Shown here one piece after another: positions 15,641-24,093 of a stretch of DNA of 64,000 bases; position 1 is the stretch's first letter; each line of letters starts with the position of its first letter. Source of the stretch: Streptomyces sp. NBC_01750 (GTDB taxonomy: Bacteria; Actinomycetota; Actinomycetes; Streptomycetales; Streptomycetaceae). The stretch covers positions 3,784,001-3,848,000 of the forward strand of contig NZ_CP109137.1 of NCBI RefSeq assembly GCF_035918095.1. The letters are read 5' to 3'. The translations under genes were made by a program, and so were the position numbers. The notes beneath the pieces were generated by a model. That model saw only the letters and a program-made list of their open reading frames with translations. It ran no database searches and was not told the origin of the DNA.

Positions 15641-16821
15641 AGCGCCGAACGTACCGCCCTGATCAACGCCTGGGCCCGCGGATCGGCGGTAACTCCCTTG
15701 CGCATGCCGTTGGTTGCGTAACCGAGCGCGATGCCCGACTCCGGGTCGGCGAAGCCGAGCGAGCCGCCGCGGCCCGGGTGGCCGAAGGAGCCGGGGCCGA
15801 GCAGCGGGCAGGCCGGGCCGTGCAGCATGAAGCCGAGGCCGAAACGGGTGGGCACGACCAGAACACGGTCAGGGCCCGTGGACTCCTCGGTACGGGCCAG
15901 GGTCACGGTGGCCGGGGCGAAGAGCCGTGGTCCGCCGTCGACCACACCGATCGTCGCCGCGTAGAAGCGGGCGAGCGCGCGGGCGGTGGAAATGCCGTTG
16001 GAGGCGGGGAGTTCGGCGGCCCGGTACGCCGGGTCGTTCTCGTCCGGGAGCGGGTCGATCGCTCCGAAGGCGCGGCGGGTGAGCGACTCGGGGTCGCCGT
16101 AGGCCTCGGAAACCGCGCGCTTGGGGCGCAGTTTGAGGCCGCCGCCGTCCGCCGTGGCCGGCTCCTCGACGGGGCCGGTCCGGCCCACCCGGTGGGCCTC
16201 CTCCTGCGGCAGTCCGATCCAGAAGTCCAGGCCCAGCGGGCGCGCGATCTCCTCGGCGACCCAGCGGCCGATCGTCCTGCCGGTGACCCGGCGCACCAGT
16301 TCGCCGAGCAGCCAGCTGTAGGTCTGCGCGTGGTAGCCGTGGTCCGTGCCGGGCTCCCAGGCCGGGCGCTGTGCGGCGAGCGCGGCCGGCCCGCTCACGC
16401 CGTCCGCGGCCTCGGCCGGGGTGAGCGGGCGGTCGAGGACCGGCAGCCCGGCGCGGTGCGAGAGGAGCTGGCGTACGACCACCCGCTCCTTGCCGGCCGC
16501 CTTGAACTCCGGCCAGTACGTGCCGACCGGGGCGTCGAGGTCGATCTGGCCGCGCTGGTGGAGCAGGAGCAGCACGGCCGCCGCGACGCCCTTGGTGGCG
16601 GAGCGGACGACCTGTGCGGTGTCCACGGCCCACGGCGCACGGCCGTCCACGTCGCGGCTGCCCGCCCACAGATCGACGACCTTGCGCCCGTCCCGGTAGA
16701 CGGCGACGGCCGCGCCGCGCTCGCCGCGCTGCTCGAAGTTGCGTATGAAGGCGTCGTGGACCGGCTCGAAGCCTTCTGCCACCGTGCCCCGGACGTCCAC
16801 CGCGCCTGCTCTCCCGCTCAT
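15637..16821 (-). CDS. Serine hydrolase (class C beta-lactamase/esterase family)
   Basis: 394 aa. Nucleophile motif S-x-x-K is SATK at about residue 79 (VRSATKGVAAAVLLLL), the second motif is Y-x-x in HAQTYSWLLGELVRRVTGR, and the third is HPGRGGSLGFADP near the C-terminus. This is the EstB/lactonase-type arrangement; family members hydrolyse esters or modify peptidoglycan-like substrates. No signal peptide, so cytoplasmic. The Met of MSGRAGAVDVRG is taken as start. The gene end overlaps the decayed SDR frame by 4 bp. Confidence 0.8.
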   Translation of the reverse strand: MSGRAGAVDVRGTVAEGFEPVHDAFIRNFEQRGERGAAVAVYRDGRKVVDLWAGSRDVDGRAPWAVDTAQVVRSATKGVAAAVLLLLHQRGQIDLDAPVGTYWPEFKAAGKERVVVRQLLSHRAGLPVLDRPLTPAEAADGVSGPAALAAQRPAWEPGTDHGYHAQTYSWLLGELVRRVTGRTIGRWVAEEIARPLGLDFWIGLPQEEAHRVGRTGPVEEPATADGGGLKLRPKRAVSEAYGDPESLTRRAFGAIDPLPDENDPAYRAAELPASNGISTARALARFYAATIGVVDGGPRLFAPATVTLARTEESTGPDRVLVVPTRFGLGFMLHGPACPLLGPGSFGHPGRGGSLGFADPESGIALGYATNGMRKGVTADPRAQALIRAVRSAL

Positions 16822-16888
16822 CCCCCCATGGTGCAGGGTGGTCCGGACCACCCGACCCGCGGGTCGGCTCAGCGCGGATCGGGCAGGG

Positions 16889-17329
16889 TCAGCTCAGCAT
16901 GATCGAGACGTCGATGTTGTCGCGGGTCGCGTTGGAGTACGGGCAGACCTGGTGCGCCGCCGTCACCAGGCGCGCGGCGAGGTCCTGGTCCACCAGCGGC
17001 AGCGAGACATGGAGTGCGACCGCGAGCCCGTACCCCTGCGCCTTGTTGGGCCCGATCCCCACCTTCGCGGCGACCGTGGAGCCGGTCAGGTCCACGCCCG
17101 CCCGGCGGCCGACCAGGACGAGGGCGTTGTGGAAGCAGGAGCTGTAGCCGGCCGCGAAGAGCTGCTCCGGATTGGTGCCCCGGCCGTCGCCGCCCATCGC
17201 GCGCGGCATCGCGACGCGCAGCTCGATCTGTCCGTCATGGCTGGTCACATAGCCGTCGCGGCCGCCGTGCGCGGTGGCCTCCGCCACGTACATGATCTTT
17301 GTCGGCCGGGTGTCGGCGTGCTCGCTCAC
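16889..17329 (-). CDS. ohr: Organic hydroperoxide resistance protein Ohr
   Basis: 146 aa OsmC-fold thiol peroxidase that reduces organic hydroperoxides. Both catalytic cysteines are visible: SSCFHNAL in the middle and VCPYSNATRDNID near the end, and the active-site region GTNPEQLFAAGY is intact. GTG start with GGGGAC upstream. It lies directly downstream of the MarR-type regulator gene on the same strand, separated by 71 bp that hold a palindromic operator, the classic ohrR-ohr arrangement. Confidence 0.93.
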   Translation of the reverse strand: MSEHADTRPTKIMYVAEATAHGGRDGYVTSHDGQIELRVAMPRAMGGDGRGTNPEQLFAAGYSSCFHNALVLVGRRAGVDLTGSTVAAKVGIGPNKAQGYGLAVALHVSLPLVDQDLAARLVTAAHQVCPYSNATRDNIDVSIMLS

Positions 17330-17362
17330 TGTGCGTCCCCGAGTTGATGGCAAGGCAGTAAG

Positions 17363-17380
17363 TACATTGCGCACAATGTA
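17363..17380. promoter_or_regulatory. OhrR operator upstream of ohr
   Basis: TACATTG-CGCA-CAATGTA, perfect 7-bp arms, located 34 bp before the ohr start codon and after the regulator stop codon. Position and symmetry fit a MarR/OhrR binding site that represses ohr until the regulator is oxidised. Confidence 0.7.
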
Positions 17381-17400
17381 TCGAAGGATCCCGGCCTTTA

Positions 17401-17874
17401 TTACTCGGGGGTAGCCGAATCCGTGGTCATCGTGACCCGCCGCGTCAGCTGCCGCAGTTCACCGCGCAGCCGGGCGATCTCCGGCGCCTCGAGGCCGGTG
17501 CTCAGCAGCAGCCGGGCCGGCACCCGCTCGGCCCATGAACGCAGCGCCTCGCCCTGGTCGGTGAGCACCAGCCGTACCGAACGCTCGTCGGCGGCCGAGC
17601 GTTCGCGCCGCACCAGACCCGCCGCCTCCAGCCGCTTGAGCAGCGGCGAGAGAGTGCCGTAGTCGAGCCGCAGCGCGGCGCCGAGCTCCTTGACCGGGAT
17701 CTCCCCCCGCTCCCACAGCACCAGCATCGTCAGGTACTGCGGGTAGGTCAGGCCCAGTTCGTCGAGGAGCGGGCGGTAGACGGCCGTCACGGCGCGCTGC
17801 GCCGCGTAGAGCGCGAAGCACAACTGGTCGTCGAGCAGCAGCGAGGCCGCCGTACCGTCGGTGTTCTCGTTCAC
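17401..17874 (-). CDS. ohrR: MarR-family organic peroxide sensor OhrR
   Basis: 157 aa. The peroxide-sensing cysteine is at residue 19 in the conserved DDQLCFALYAAQRAV, followed by the MarR winged helix (VKELGAALRLDYGTLSPLLK, LVRRERSAADERSVRLVLT). Oxidation of this Cys by organic hydroperoxide releases DNA in known OhrR proteins. GTG start overlapping the stop of the upstream ECF ATPase gene as GTGA, so it is translationally coupled to the cbiMQO genes, an unusual pairing. Controls ohr 72 bp downstream. Confidence 0.9.
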   Translation of the reverse strand: MNENTDGTAASLLLDDQLCFALYAAQRAVTAVYRPLLDELGLTYPQYLTMLVLWERGEIPVKELGAALRLDYGTLSPLLKRLEAAGLVRRERSAADERSVRLVLTDQGEALRSWAERVPARLLLSTGLEAPEIARLRGELRQLTRRVTMTTDSATPE

Positions 17875-18626
17875 GAGCCCATTGTCACGGACTTCGGGTC
17901 GAACCCGAACGGGAGCTCCAGGCGGTGGGCCCGCATCAGTTCCTCGTCGCCCAGCAGGTCCTGGGTACGCCCGTCCGCCGCGATCACACCTTCGCTGAGG
18001 ATCACCGAGCGCGGACAGAGCTCCAGCGCGTACGGGAGGTCGTGCGTGACCATCAGTACGGTGACGTCCAACGACCGCAGGATGTCGGCGAGTTCGCGCC
18101 GCGAGGCCGGGTCGAGGTTGGACGAGGGCTCGTCGAGGACCAGGATCTCCGGCTCCATGGCCAGCACCGTGGCGACCGCGACGCGGCGGCGCTGGCCGAA
18201 GGAGAGATGATGCGGCGGCCGGTCGGCGAACCGGGCCATGCCGACCTGCGTGAGGGCCGAGACGACCCGGGCCTCGAGCTCCGCGCCGCGCATGCCCGCC
18301 GCAGCCGGCCCGAAGGCCACGTCCTCCCGGACCGTCGGCATGAACAGCTGGTCGTCCGGGTCCTGGAAGACGATGCCGACCCGGCGGCGGATCTCGGCGA
18401 GGTTCGCCTTGGCGACCGGCAGGCCCGCGACCGACACCGAGCCCACGCCGCCCGCCAGAATGCCGTTGAGATGCAGCACGAGCGTGGTCTTTCCCGCGCC
18501 GTTGGGGCCGAGCAGGGCGACCCGCTCGCCGCGTCCGACCGTGAGGTCGACGCCGAACAGGGCCTGGTGGCCGTCGGGGTAGGCGTAGGCGAGGCCGGAG
18601 ACTTCCAAGGACAAGGACGCGGTCAT
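17871..18626 (-). CDS. cbiO: ECF-type cobalt/nickel transporter ATPase
   Basis: 251-aa ABC ATPase energising uptake of Ni2+ or Co2+. Walker A is LLGPNGAGKTTLVLHLNG, the Q-loop is VFQDPDDQLF (typical for CbiO/EcfA), the signature is LSFGQRRRVAVA and Walker B ILVLDEPSSNLDP, followed by a switch His in VTHDLPYALEL. The start overlaps the CbiQ stop by ATGA and its stop overlaps ohrR by GTGA. Operon order M-Q-O on the minus strand; likely nickel-specific given the upstream Nur-like box. Confidence 0.92.
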   Translation of the reverse strand: MTASLSLEVSGLAYAYPDGHQALFGVDLTVGRGERVALLGPNGAGKTTLVLHLNGILAGGVGSVSVAGLPVAKANLAEIRRRVGIVFQDPDDQLFMPTVREDVAFGPAAAGMRGAELEARVVSALTQVGMARFADRPPHHLSFGQRRRVAVATVLAMEPEILVLDEPSSNLDPASRRELADILRSLDVTVLMVTHDLPYALELCPRSVILSEGVIAADGRTQDLLGDEELMRAHRLELPFGFDPKSVTMGS

Positions 18627-19384
18627 AGGGTCCAGCCAAGCAGACAGACCGCGAGGGCGGTCAGCGGGAGTGCGGCGACGGAGGTCCACTGCGCACGGGT
18701 CGCGGTCACCTCGTCGATCACCGGCATGGTCCCGGTGTATCCCCGGCTCATCATCGCCAGGTGGACCCGCTCGCCCCGCTCGTAGGAGCGGATGAAGAGC
18801 GCGCCGGCGGACTTGCCGAGGACGCCCCAGTGGCGCACACCGCGCGCCTCGAACCCGCGCGACCTGCGCGCGATCGACATACGGCGCATCTCGTCGGTGA
18901 TGACATCGCCGTAACGGATCATGAAGGACGCGATCTGTACCAGCATCGGCGGCAGCTTGAGCCGCTGCAGACCGAGCAGCAGGGAGCGCAGCTCGGTCGT
19001 CGAGGCGAGGATCACGGAGGCGGCGACGCCGAGCGTGGCCTTGGCGAGGACGTTCCAGGCGCCCCACAGGCCGGGGACGCTCAGCGGGATGCCGAGTACG
19101 GACACCCGCTCGCCCGGGACCACGAAAGGCATGAGGACCGCGAAGGCCACGAACGGGATCTCGATGAGCAGCCGGCGCAGCAGAAATCCGGCGGGGATGC
19201 GCGCCAGGGCCGCGACCGCGGCGAGCAGCGCCGCGTACAGCCCGAAGGCCCAGACCGCCTCGCGCGGTGTGGAGACCACCACCAGCACGAAGCAGAAGAC
19301 GGCGGCGAGTTTGCAGTGCGGAGGAAGGTCGTGGACCGGCGAGTGCCCGTGCCGGTAGAGCTTGTGGGCGTGGCCGGCGCCCAC
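18623..19384 (-). CDS. cbiQ: ECF transporter T component CbiQ/NikQ
   Basis: 253 aa integral membrane protein. N-terminal GHAHKLYRHGHSPVHDLPPHCKL leads into five to six hydrophobic helices; the T-component coupling helices with Ala-Arg-Gly-type motifs appear as MSIARRSRGFEARG and AMMSRGYTG, which dock onto the ATPase. GTG start one base after the CbiM stop. Works with CbiM (substrate capture) and CbiO (ATPase) in the membrane. Confidence 0.9.
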   Translation of the reverse strand: MGAGHAHKLYRHGHSPVHDLPPHCKLAAVFCFVLVVVSTPREAVWAFGLYAALLAAVAALARIPAGFLLRRLLIEIPFVAFAVLMPFVVPGERVSVLGIPLSVPGLWGAWNVLAKATLGVAASVILASTTELRSLLLGLQRLKLPPMLVQIASFMIRYGDVITDEMRRMSIARRSRGFEARGVRHWGVLGKSAGALFIRSYERGERVHLAMMSRGYTGTMPVIDEVTATRAQWTSVAALPLTALAVCLLGWTL

Positions 19385-19385
19385 G

Positions 19386-20462
19386 TCAGACCGATTCCGG
19401 TACGCGGGTGGGCGTGGCGTCCGTCGTGCGGCGGCGGCGCAGGGACCAGAAGATGCCGGTGCCCGCGACGACCGTGACGCCGACGCCGATCACACCCGCG
19501 AGGCCGCCGGAGATCCGGGCGTCGGAGATGTCCTTGACGCCGTAGTCGGCGAGCGGGGAGTCCTTGGCGGCGTGCTCCTCGACGTGTCTGTCGATGCCCT
19601 TGTCGGCGGCGACCTTCTCCAGTCCGTCGGGGCTCGCGGAGGCATAGAAGGAGACAAAGCCCGCGAGGACGAGGGCGGTGACCAGACCGGTCGCCCAGAC
19701 CGCGCGCGGCGACCGGGCGGCGACCGGGACGGGGGCGGGCTCGGCGTCGACCAGCTCGCCGCCGACGCGCAGCTTCAGCGGAGCGGCCAGCCCCCGGGCT
19801 CCGTACACCAGATCCGGTCGCACGGCGATGACGGCGCCGACCGTCAGCATGGTGATCACGGCCTCGCCGATGCCGATCAGGACATGGACGCCGACCATCG
19901 CGGTCAGCACCTTCGAGACGGGGACGTCGGTGGTCCCGCCGATCGCATAGATCACGGTGAAGACGCAGGCCGCGGCCGGTACGGATATCAGCGCGGCGGC
20001 GAAGGAGGCGACAGTGACCGAACGGCGTTTCCGCGGCAGCACCTTCACCAGGCCGCGGAAGAGCCCGTAGGCGACGACGACCGTGACCACGCCCATGACG
20101 GTGATGTTCACGCCGAGCGCGGTGAGGCCGCCGTCCGCGAAGAGGATGCCCTGCATCAGCAGGACGACGGATACGCAGAGCACACCCGTGAACGGGCCGA
20201 CCAGGATGGCCGCGAGCGCGCCGCCGAGCAGATGTCCGCTGGTGCCGGCCGCGACGGGGAAGTTCAGCATCTGTACGGCGAAGATGAAGGCGGCGACCAG
20301 ACCCGCCAGCGGCGCGGTGCGCTCCCCCCCATGGCCTTCGGCATGGGAGATACCCCCGAGCTCACGGCGGGCGCCGCGCAGGCTGACGGCGACAGCACCG
20401 GCGGCGACGACTCCGGCGGCGACCGACACGGGTGCGTTGATAAATCCGTCGGGCACATGCAT
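19386..20462 (-). CDS. cbiM: CbiM-CbiN fusion, substrate-specific component of Ni/Co ECF transporter
   Basis: 358 aa. Begins MHVPDGFIN: the N-terminal Met-His pair that coordinates the metal in CbiM/NikM is intact. Seven or so hydrophobic helices follow, including LLGGALAAILVGPFTGVLC. The last ~110 residues carry a SPDGLEKVAADKGIDRH segment between two helices, which is the PDGLE (CbiN/NikN) module, so M and N are fused. First gene of the operon; promoter region holds a Nur-like site about 50 bp upstream of the start. Confidence 0.9.
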   Translation of the reverse strand: MHVPDGFINAPVSVAAGVVAAGAVAVSLRGARRELGGISHAEGHGGERTAPLAGLVAAFIFAVQMLNFPVAAGTSGHLLGGALAAILVGPFTGVLCVSVVLLMQGILFADGGLTALGVNITVMGVVTVVVAYGLFRGLVKVLPRKRRSVTVASFAAALISVPAAACVFTVIYAIGGTTDVPVSKVLTAMVGVHVLIGIGEAVITMLTVGAVIAVRPDLVYGARGLAAPLKLRVGGELVDAEPAPVPVAARSPRAVWATGLVTALVLAGFVSFYASASPDGLEKVAADKGIDRHVEEHAAKDSPLADYGVKDISDARISGGLAGVIGVGVTVVAGTGIFWSLRRRRTTDATPTRVPESV

Positions 20463-20512
20463 GGAGGACTCCGCTTCGGACAGATGAATAACTGTTCAAT
20501 GATAGTGCCCTA

Positions 20513-20529
20513 TTGCGAATCAGTTGCAA
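20513..20529. promoter_or_regulatory. Nur-like box in the cbiM promoter
   Basis: TTGCGA-N5-TTGCAA, 51 bp upstream of the cbiM ATG. The nickel-responsive Fur-family repressor Nur of Streptomyces recognises a repeated TTGCAA-type half-site with 5-bp spacing; that recollection plus the gene content suggests nickel control. Confidence 0.55.
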
Positions 20530-20617
20530 GAGCGGGTCTGTCACAAATGGCCTGGCGCCTTCGGCCCTAAATATGGGACATTAGAGGGCATATCGGGCGA
20601 GTGTGAGGAGCCGGTCA

Positions 20618-20965
20618 ATGACCCTAGCCGTCGAAGATCATGCAACCGCCCGAATCGTCACCGATGCTCCCCAGTTCCGATCCGTCCGCGTCGCCCTGCG
20701 CTACGACCCGGTGGAGAACCCGGATGCGGTGTCCTTTGCCTTCCCCAGCGGCCGCGACTGGACCTTCCCCCGCGCGCTGCTGGAGACGGGGCTCCGCTCA
20801 CCCGCCCGCCTCGGCGATGTCGAGATATGGCCCTGCGGCCGGGTCCAGGCGGTGGTGGAGTTCCATACCCCGGACGGCGTAGCGGTGGTGCAGTTCGACA
20901 TCAAGTCACTGATCCGCTTCCTGCGGCACACATACGCGGTGGCCGCACCCGCCACCAGAGGATGA
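20618..20965 (+). CDS. SsgA-family sporulation/cell division regulator
   Basis: 115 aa. Matches the SsgA-like fold: VALRYDPVENPDAVSFAF (LRYDxxxPxAV), RDWTFPRALLETGL (the W-x-F-x-R-x-L-L motif), GDVEIWPCGR (GDVxVWP) and a C-terminal FLRHTYA. SALPs recruit or direct the sporulation division and wall-remodelling machinery in streptomycetes. ATG with GTGAGGAG upstream. Divergent from cbiM with about 155 bp between starts. Slightly shorter than SsgA/SsgB, so it belongs to one of the shorter paralogues; which one cannot be told. Confidence 0.88.
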   Translation: MTLAVEDHATARIVTDAPQFRSVRVALRYDPVENPDAVSFAFPSGRDWTFPRALLETGLRSPARLGDVEIWPCGRVQAVVEFHTPDGVAVVQFDIKSLIRFLRHTYAVAAPATRG

Positions 20966-21020
20966 CGGACACGGCCACCGGATCCGCGGCGGCCCCCGTC
21001 CCCACGGTGCCGTCGCGCTG

Positions 21021-21056
21021 CCGGGGCGCACGCTCCGCTCAAGCGGCGCGCCCCGG
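21021..21056. terminator. Hairpin between convergent genes
   Basis: CCGGGGCGC / GCGCCCCGG, 9-bp stem with an 18-nt loop, 55 bp after the SsgA-like stop and 30 bp before the MMPL stop; probably serves both. Confidence 0.55.
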
Positions 21057-21085
21057 GGCTGTTTGAGCCCTCTGAGAGACTCTGA

Positions 21086-23251
21086 TCAGACGCGTACCAA
21101 CGCGCGCTCCTCGTCCGGGTCCTCGGGACTGCCGGCGAGTTCCTTGTGCAGCTTCTCGCCCTCCACGTCCACATTGGGCAGCACCCGGTCCAGCCAGCGC
21201 GGCAGCCACCACGCCTTGTGGCCGAGCAGCGCGAGCACCGCGGGAACGATCGCCATCCGGACCACGAAGGCGTCGAAGAGGACCGCGATCGCGAGACCGA
21301 AGCCGATCATCTTCACCATCTGCTCGCTGGAGCCGATGAAGCCCGAGAAGACCGCCATCATGATCACCGCTGCTGCGGTGACCACCCGGGCCCCGTGCTT
21401 GAAGCCGGTGACGATCGCCTCGCCGGGACGCTCCCCGTGCACGTACGCCTCACGCATCCGCGTGACCAGGAAGACCTCGTAGTCCATGGCGAGGCCGAAG
21501 ACGACGCCCACCATGAAGATCGGCATCATCGACATGATCGGGCCGGTCTGCTCGACGCCGAAGAGCGAGCCGAGCCAGCCCCACTGGAAGACGGCGACGA
21601 CCGCGCCCAGCGCGGCGACGACGGAGAGCAGGAAGCCGAGGGCCGCCTTCAGCGGTACCAGCACCGAGCGGAAAACCAGCATCAGCAGCAGGAAGGCGAG
21701 ACCGACGACGAGCGCGAGGTAGGGCACCAGCGCGTCGTTCATCTTCTGCGAGAAGTCGATGTTCATCGCGGTGGCGCCGGTGACCAGCACCTCGTCACCA
21801 CTGCCGGCCCGGATGGAGTGGACGAGATCCTCGGTCTCGACCGAGGACGGCCGGTCCTTCGGTACGACCGTGACCATCGCGGTGTCGCCGGCCTTGTTGA
21901 GCGCCGGCGGGGTGACGGCCACGACACCGTCAAGGCCCTTGATCTCCTTGACCGTACGGTCGGCCGCGGCCTTGTCGCCGTCGACGACCACCAGAAGAGG
22001 ACCGTTGAAACCGGGGCCGAAGCCGTCGGACAGCAGGTCGTACGCCTTGCGCTGGGTGGTGCTGACCGGCTGCGCGCCGTCGTCCGGCAGACCCATCTCC
22101 AGCGACGCGGCCGGTACGGCCATCGCACCGAGGCCCACGACACCGACCAGCAGCACGGCGACCGGCCGACGGATCACGAAGCGCGCCCAGCGGGTGCCCA
22201 TGTTCGGCTTGTCGCCGGCCGGCTGACCCTTGCGCGCCTTGCGGCCCAGCACCCGCTTGCCCGCGAAGCCGAGCAGCGCCGGTATGAGGGTGAGCGCGAT
22301 GAGGACCGCGATCACGACCGTGCCCGCCGCGGCGAAGCCCATCTTGCTGAGCATCGGGATATTGACGACGGCGAGGCCGACGAGCGCGATGACGACGGTC
22401 AGGCCCGCGAAGACGACCGCGGAGCCCGCGGTGCCGACGGCCCTGCCTGCTGCCTCCTCGCGTTCGCGGCCCTCGGCCAGTTCGGCGCGGTAGCGGGAGA
22501 CGATGAAGAGCGCGTAGTCGATGCCGACCGCGAGGCCGATCATCGTCGCGAGCGTGGATGTCGTGGAGCCGAGGTCGAGGACGTTCGCCAGCGCGGTGAT
22601 CGTGGAGATTCCGATGCCGACACCGATGATCGCGGTGAGCAGCGGAAGTCCGGCCGCGACCAGCGACCCGAAGGTGATCACGAGCACCACCGCGGCGATG
22701 CCGACTCCGACGATCTCGCCGGCCCCGGTCTCCGGGACGGCCTGCAGCGCGTCGCCGCCGATCTCCACGGTCAGCCCGGCGTCACGCGCCTCGGTGCCGG
22801 TCTTCTCCAGCGCCTTACGGGTCTCCTTGGTCAGTTCCATCGAGCTGACCTTGTACGAGACCGACACATACGCCGTCCCGCCGTCCTTGGAGACCGCCTT
22901 GGCGGCGTACGGGTCGGTGACGGAGGCTATCTGGCCGGAGCCGGACTTCAGCTCCGCGACCACCTTCTTCACCTCGGCCTTGTTGGCCGGCTCGGTCATC
23001 TTCCGGCCGTCGGGCGCCTTGAAGACGACGCGGGCCGTCGCGCCGTCCGGGCTGGCCCCGGGGAAGCGCTCTTCCAGCAGGTCGAAGGCCTTCTGCGCCT
23101 CCGTGCCCGGTATCGAGAAGGAGGAGGAGGTGGCGGTGGACGCGGAGGCCGCGCCGACCCCGGCGAGTGCCAGCAGCGCCACCCACAGCAGGGCGACGAG
23201 GCGGCGGCGCCGGAAGGCGGACCGCCCGAGTTTGTAGAGAAACGTGGCCAC
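21086..23251 (-). CDS. MMPL-family RND transporter
   Basis: 721-aa inner-membrane exporter related to mycobacterial MmpL proteins. Twelve membrane helices in two similar halves, each with an extracytoplasmic loop (SSFSIPGTEAQKAFDLLEE in the first; STTQRKAYDLLSDGFGPG in the second) and the proton-relay region [16 protein letters not shown] / GLAMDYEVFLVTRMRE. GTG start with GGGAG upstream. It lies 101 bp downstream of the TetR gene on the same strand and is presumably repressed by it through the two palindromes at 23949 and 23997. Cargo unknown, likely a lipid or hydrophobic compound. Confidence 0.92.
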   Translation of the reverse strand: MATFLYKLGRSAFRRRRLVALLWVALLALAGVGAASASTATSSSFSIPGTEAQKAFDLLEERFPGASPDGATARVVFKAPDGRKMTEPANKAEVKKVVAELKSGSGQIASVTDPYAAKAVSKDGGTAYVSVSYKVSSMELTKETRKALEKTGTEARDAGLTVEIGGDALQAVPETGAGEIVGVGIAAVVLVITFGSLVAAGLPLLTAIIGVGIGISTITALANVLDLGSTTSTLATMIGLAVGIDYALFIVSRYRAELAEGREREEAAGRAVGTAGSAVVFAGLTVVIALVGLAVVNIPMLSKMGFAAAGTVVIAVLIALTLIPALLGFAGKRVLGRKARKGQPAGDKPNMGTRWARFVIRRPVAVLLVGVVGLGAMAVPAASLEMGLPDDGAQPVSTTQRKAYDLLSDGFGPGFNGPLLVVVDGDKAAADRTVKEIKGLDGVVAVTPPALNKAGDTAMVTVVPKDRPSSVETEDLVHSIRAGSGDEVLVTGATAMNIDFSQKMNDALVPYLALVVGLAFLLLMLVFRSVLVPLKAALGFLLSVVAALGAVVAVFQWGWLGSLFGVEQTGPIMSMMPIFMVGVVFGLAMDYEVFLVTRMREAYVHGERPGEAIVTGFKHGARVVTAAAVIMMAVFSGFIGSSEQMVKMIGFGLAIAVLFDAFVVRMAIVPAVLALLGHKAWWLPRWLDRVLPNVDVEGEKLHKELAGSPEDPDEERALVRV

Positions 23252-23352
23252 GAGGGCGTACTCCCGTTGGTGAGGTGAGCAGGGCATGGGGAGCCGGCCC
23301 GACGACGAGAGCGGCGCGCGTCAGGTGGAGCTGGTGGGCGGGGAGGTCTGGG

Positions 23353-23925
23353 TCAGACGCCGAGGGCGGGGAGAACCACGGCGTCGAGGTAGTCGGTGAG
23401 GAAGGTCCGGTCGGGGGTCCGGGCCTCGATCAGCTGCCGGGCGATGAAAGCGCCGACCAGCATGTGCGGGACGAAGCCGAGTGCGCGGTTGTCCGCGCTG
23501 ACCTCGCCCCTTTCCACGGCCCTCCGCAGCAGCGTGTCGAGTCCGGTGATCTCGGGCTCGATCAGCAGTTCCCGCAGGGCCCGGTGGAGATCGGGGTTTT
23601 CGTGGATGGCCTGGGCCAGACCCCGCATCAGCGCGGAGTCCTTCTCCATCTGGCAGTCGTCGGTACGTTCGAGCATCGCGTGGAAGTCACCACGCAGGGT
23701 GCCGGTGTCGATATCGGCGACACTCACCGGCTTGTTGTGCCGCAGTGCCCTGGCCACCAGCTCCGGCTTGCTCCGCCACTGGCGGTAGAGCGTGGCCTTG
23801 CTGGACCGGGTCCGCGCGGCGACGGCGTCCATCGTCAGGGCGTCGTAGCCGACTTCACGCAACAGGTCGAGCACGGCTTCGTAGAGCTCCGCCTCGCGCT
23901 CAGGCGTGAGCCGGGTGCGGGTCAC
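23353..23925 (-). CDS. TetR-family transcriptional repressor
   Basis: 190 aa. The N-terminal helix-turn-helix reads VLDLLREVGYDALTMDAVAA then SSKATLYRQWRSKPELV, a textbook TetR DNA-binding domain; the C-terminal ligand domain is of the TetR_C_16-like kind (FVPHMLVGAFIARQLIEA). GTG start with AGGAGG 7 nt upstream. First gene of an operon with the MMPL exporter, divergent from the tricorn protease. Two palindromic sites just upstream are its evident operators. Confidence 0.93.
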   Translation of the reverse strand: MTRTRLTPEREAELYEAVLDLLREVGYDALTMDAVAARTRSSKATLYRQWRSKPELVARALRHNKPVSVADIDTGTLRGDFHAMLERTDDCQMEKDSALMRGLAQAIHENPDLHRALRELLIEPEITGLDTLLRRAVERGEVSADNRALGFVPHMLVGAFIARQLIEARTPDRTFLTDYLDAVVLPALGV

Positions 23926-23948
23926 GGCCGGCCTCCTGTCGCATGCGA

Positions 23949-24009
23949 ACGAAACGGTTTCGTACAGCAGGACCTTAACCCAGCCCCTCAGCGAAACGAA
24001 ACCGTTTCG
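23949..24009. promoter_or_regulatory. Two TetR operators
   Basis: Site 1, 23949-23963: ACGAAAC-G-GTTTCGT, perfect 7-1-7 palindrome. Site 2, 23997-24009: CGAAAC-C-GTTTCG, perfect 6-1-6. The centres are 47 bp apart in the 168-bp gap between the TetR and protease start codons, so one repressor may govern both directions. Confidence 0.85.
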
Positions 24010-24093
24010 CTTGTGGTCTCGGTCACGATTCCGAAGAGGGTTCACCAGGCCCCACGAGTTGCCGCGCCCACCAGGCACCGAAAGCATTGGGGG

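Noticed and set aside
21146..23278. Long open frame antisense to the first MMPL gene
   Set aside because: Low-complexity Asp/Arg/His-rich translation typical of the complement of a GC-rich membrane protein gene.
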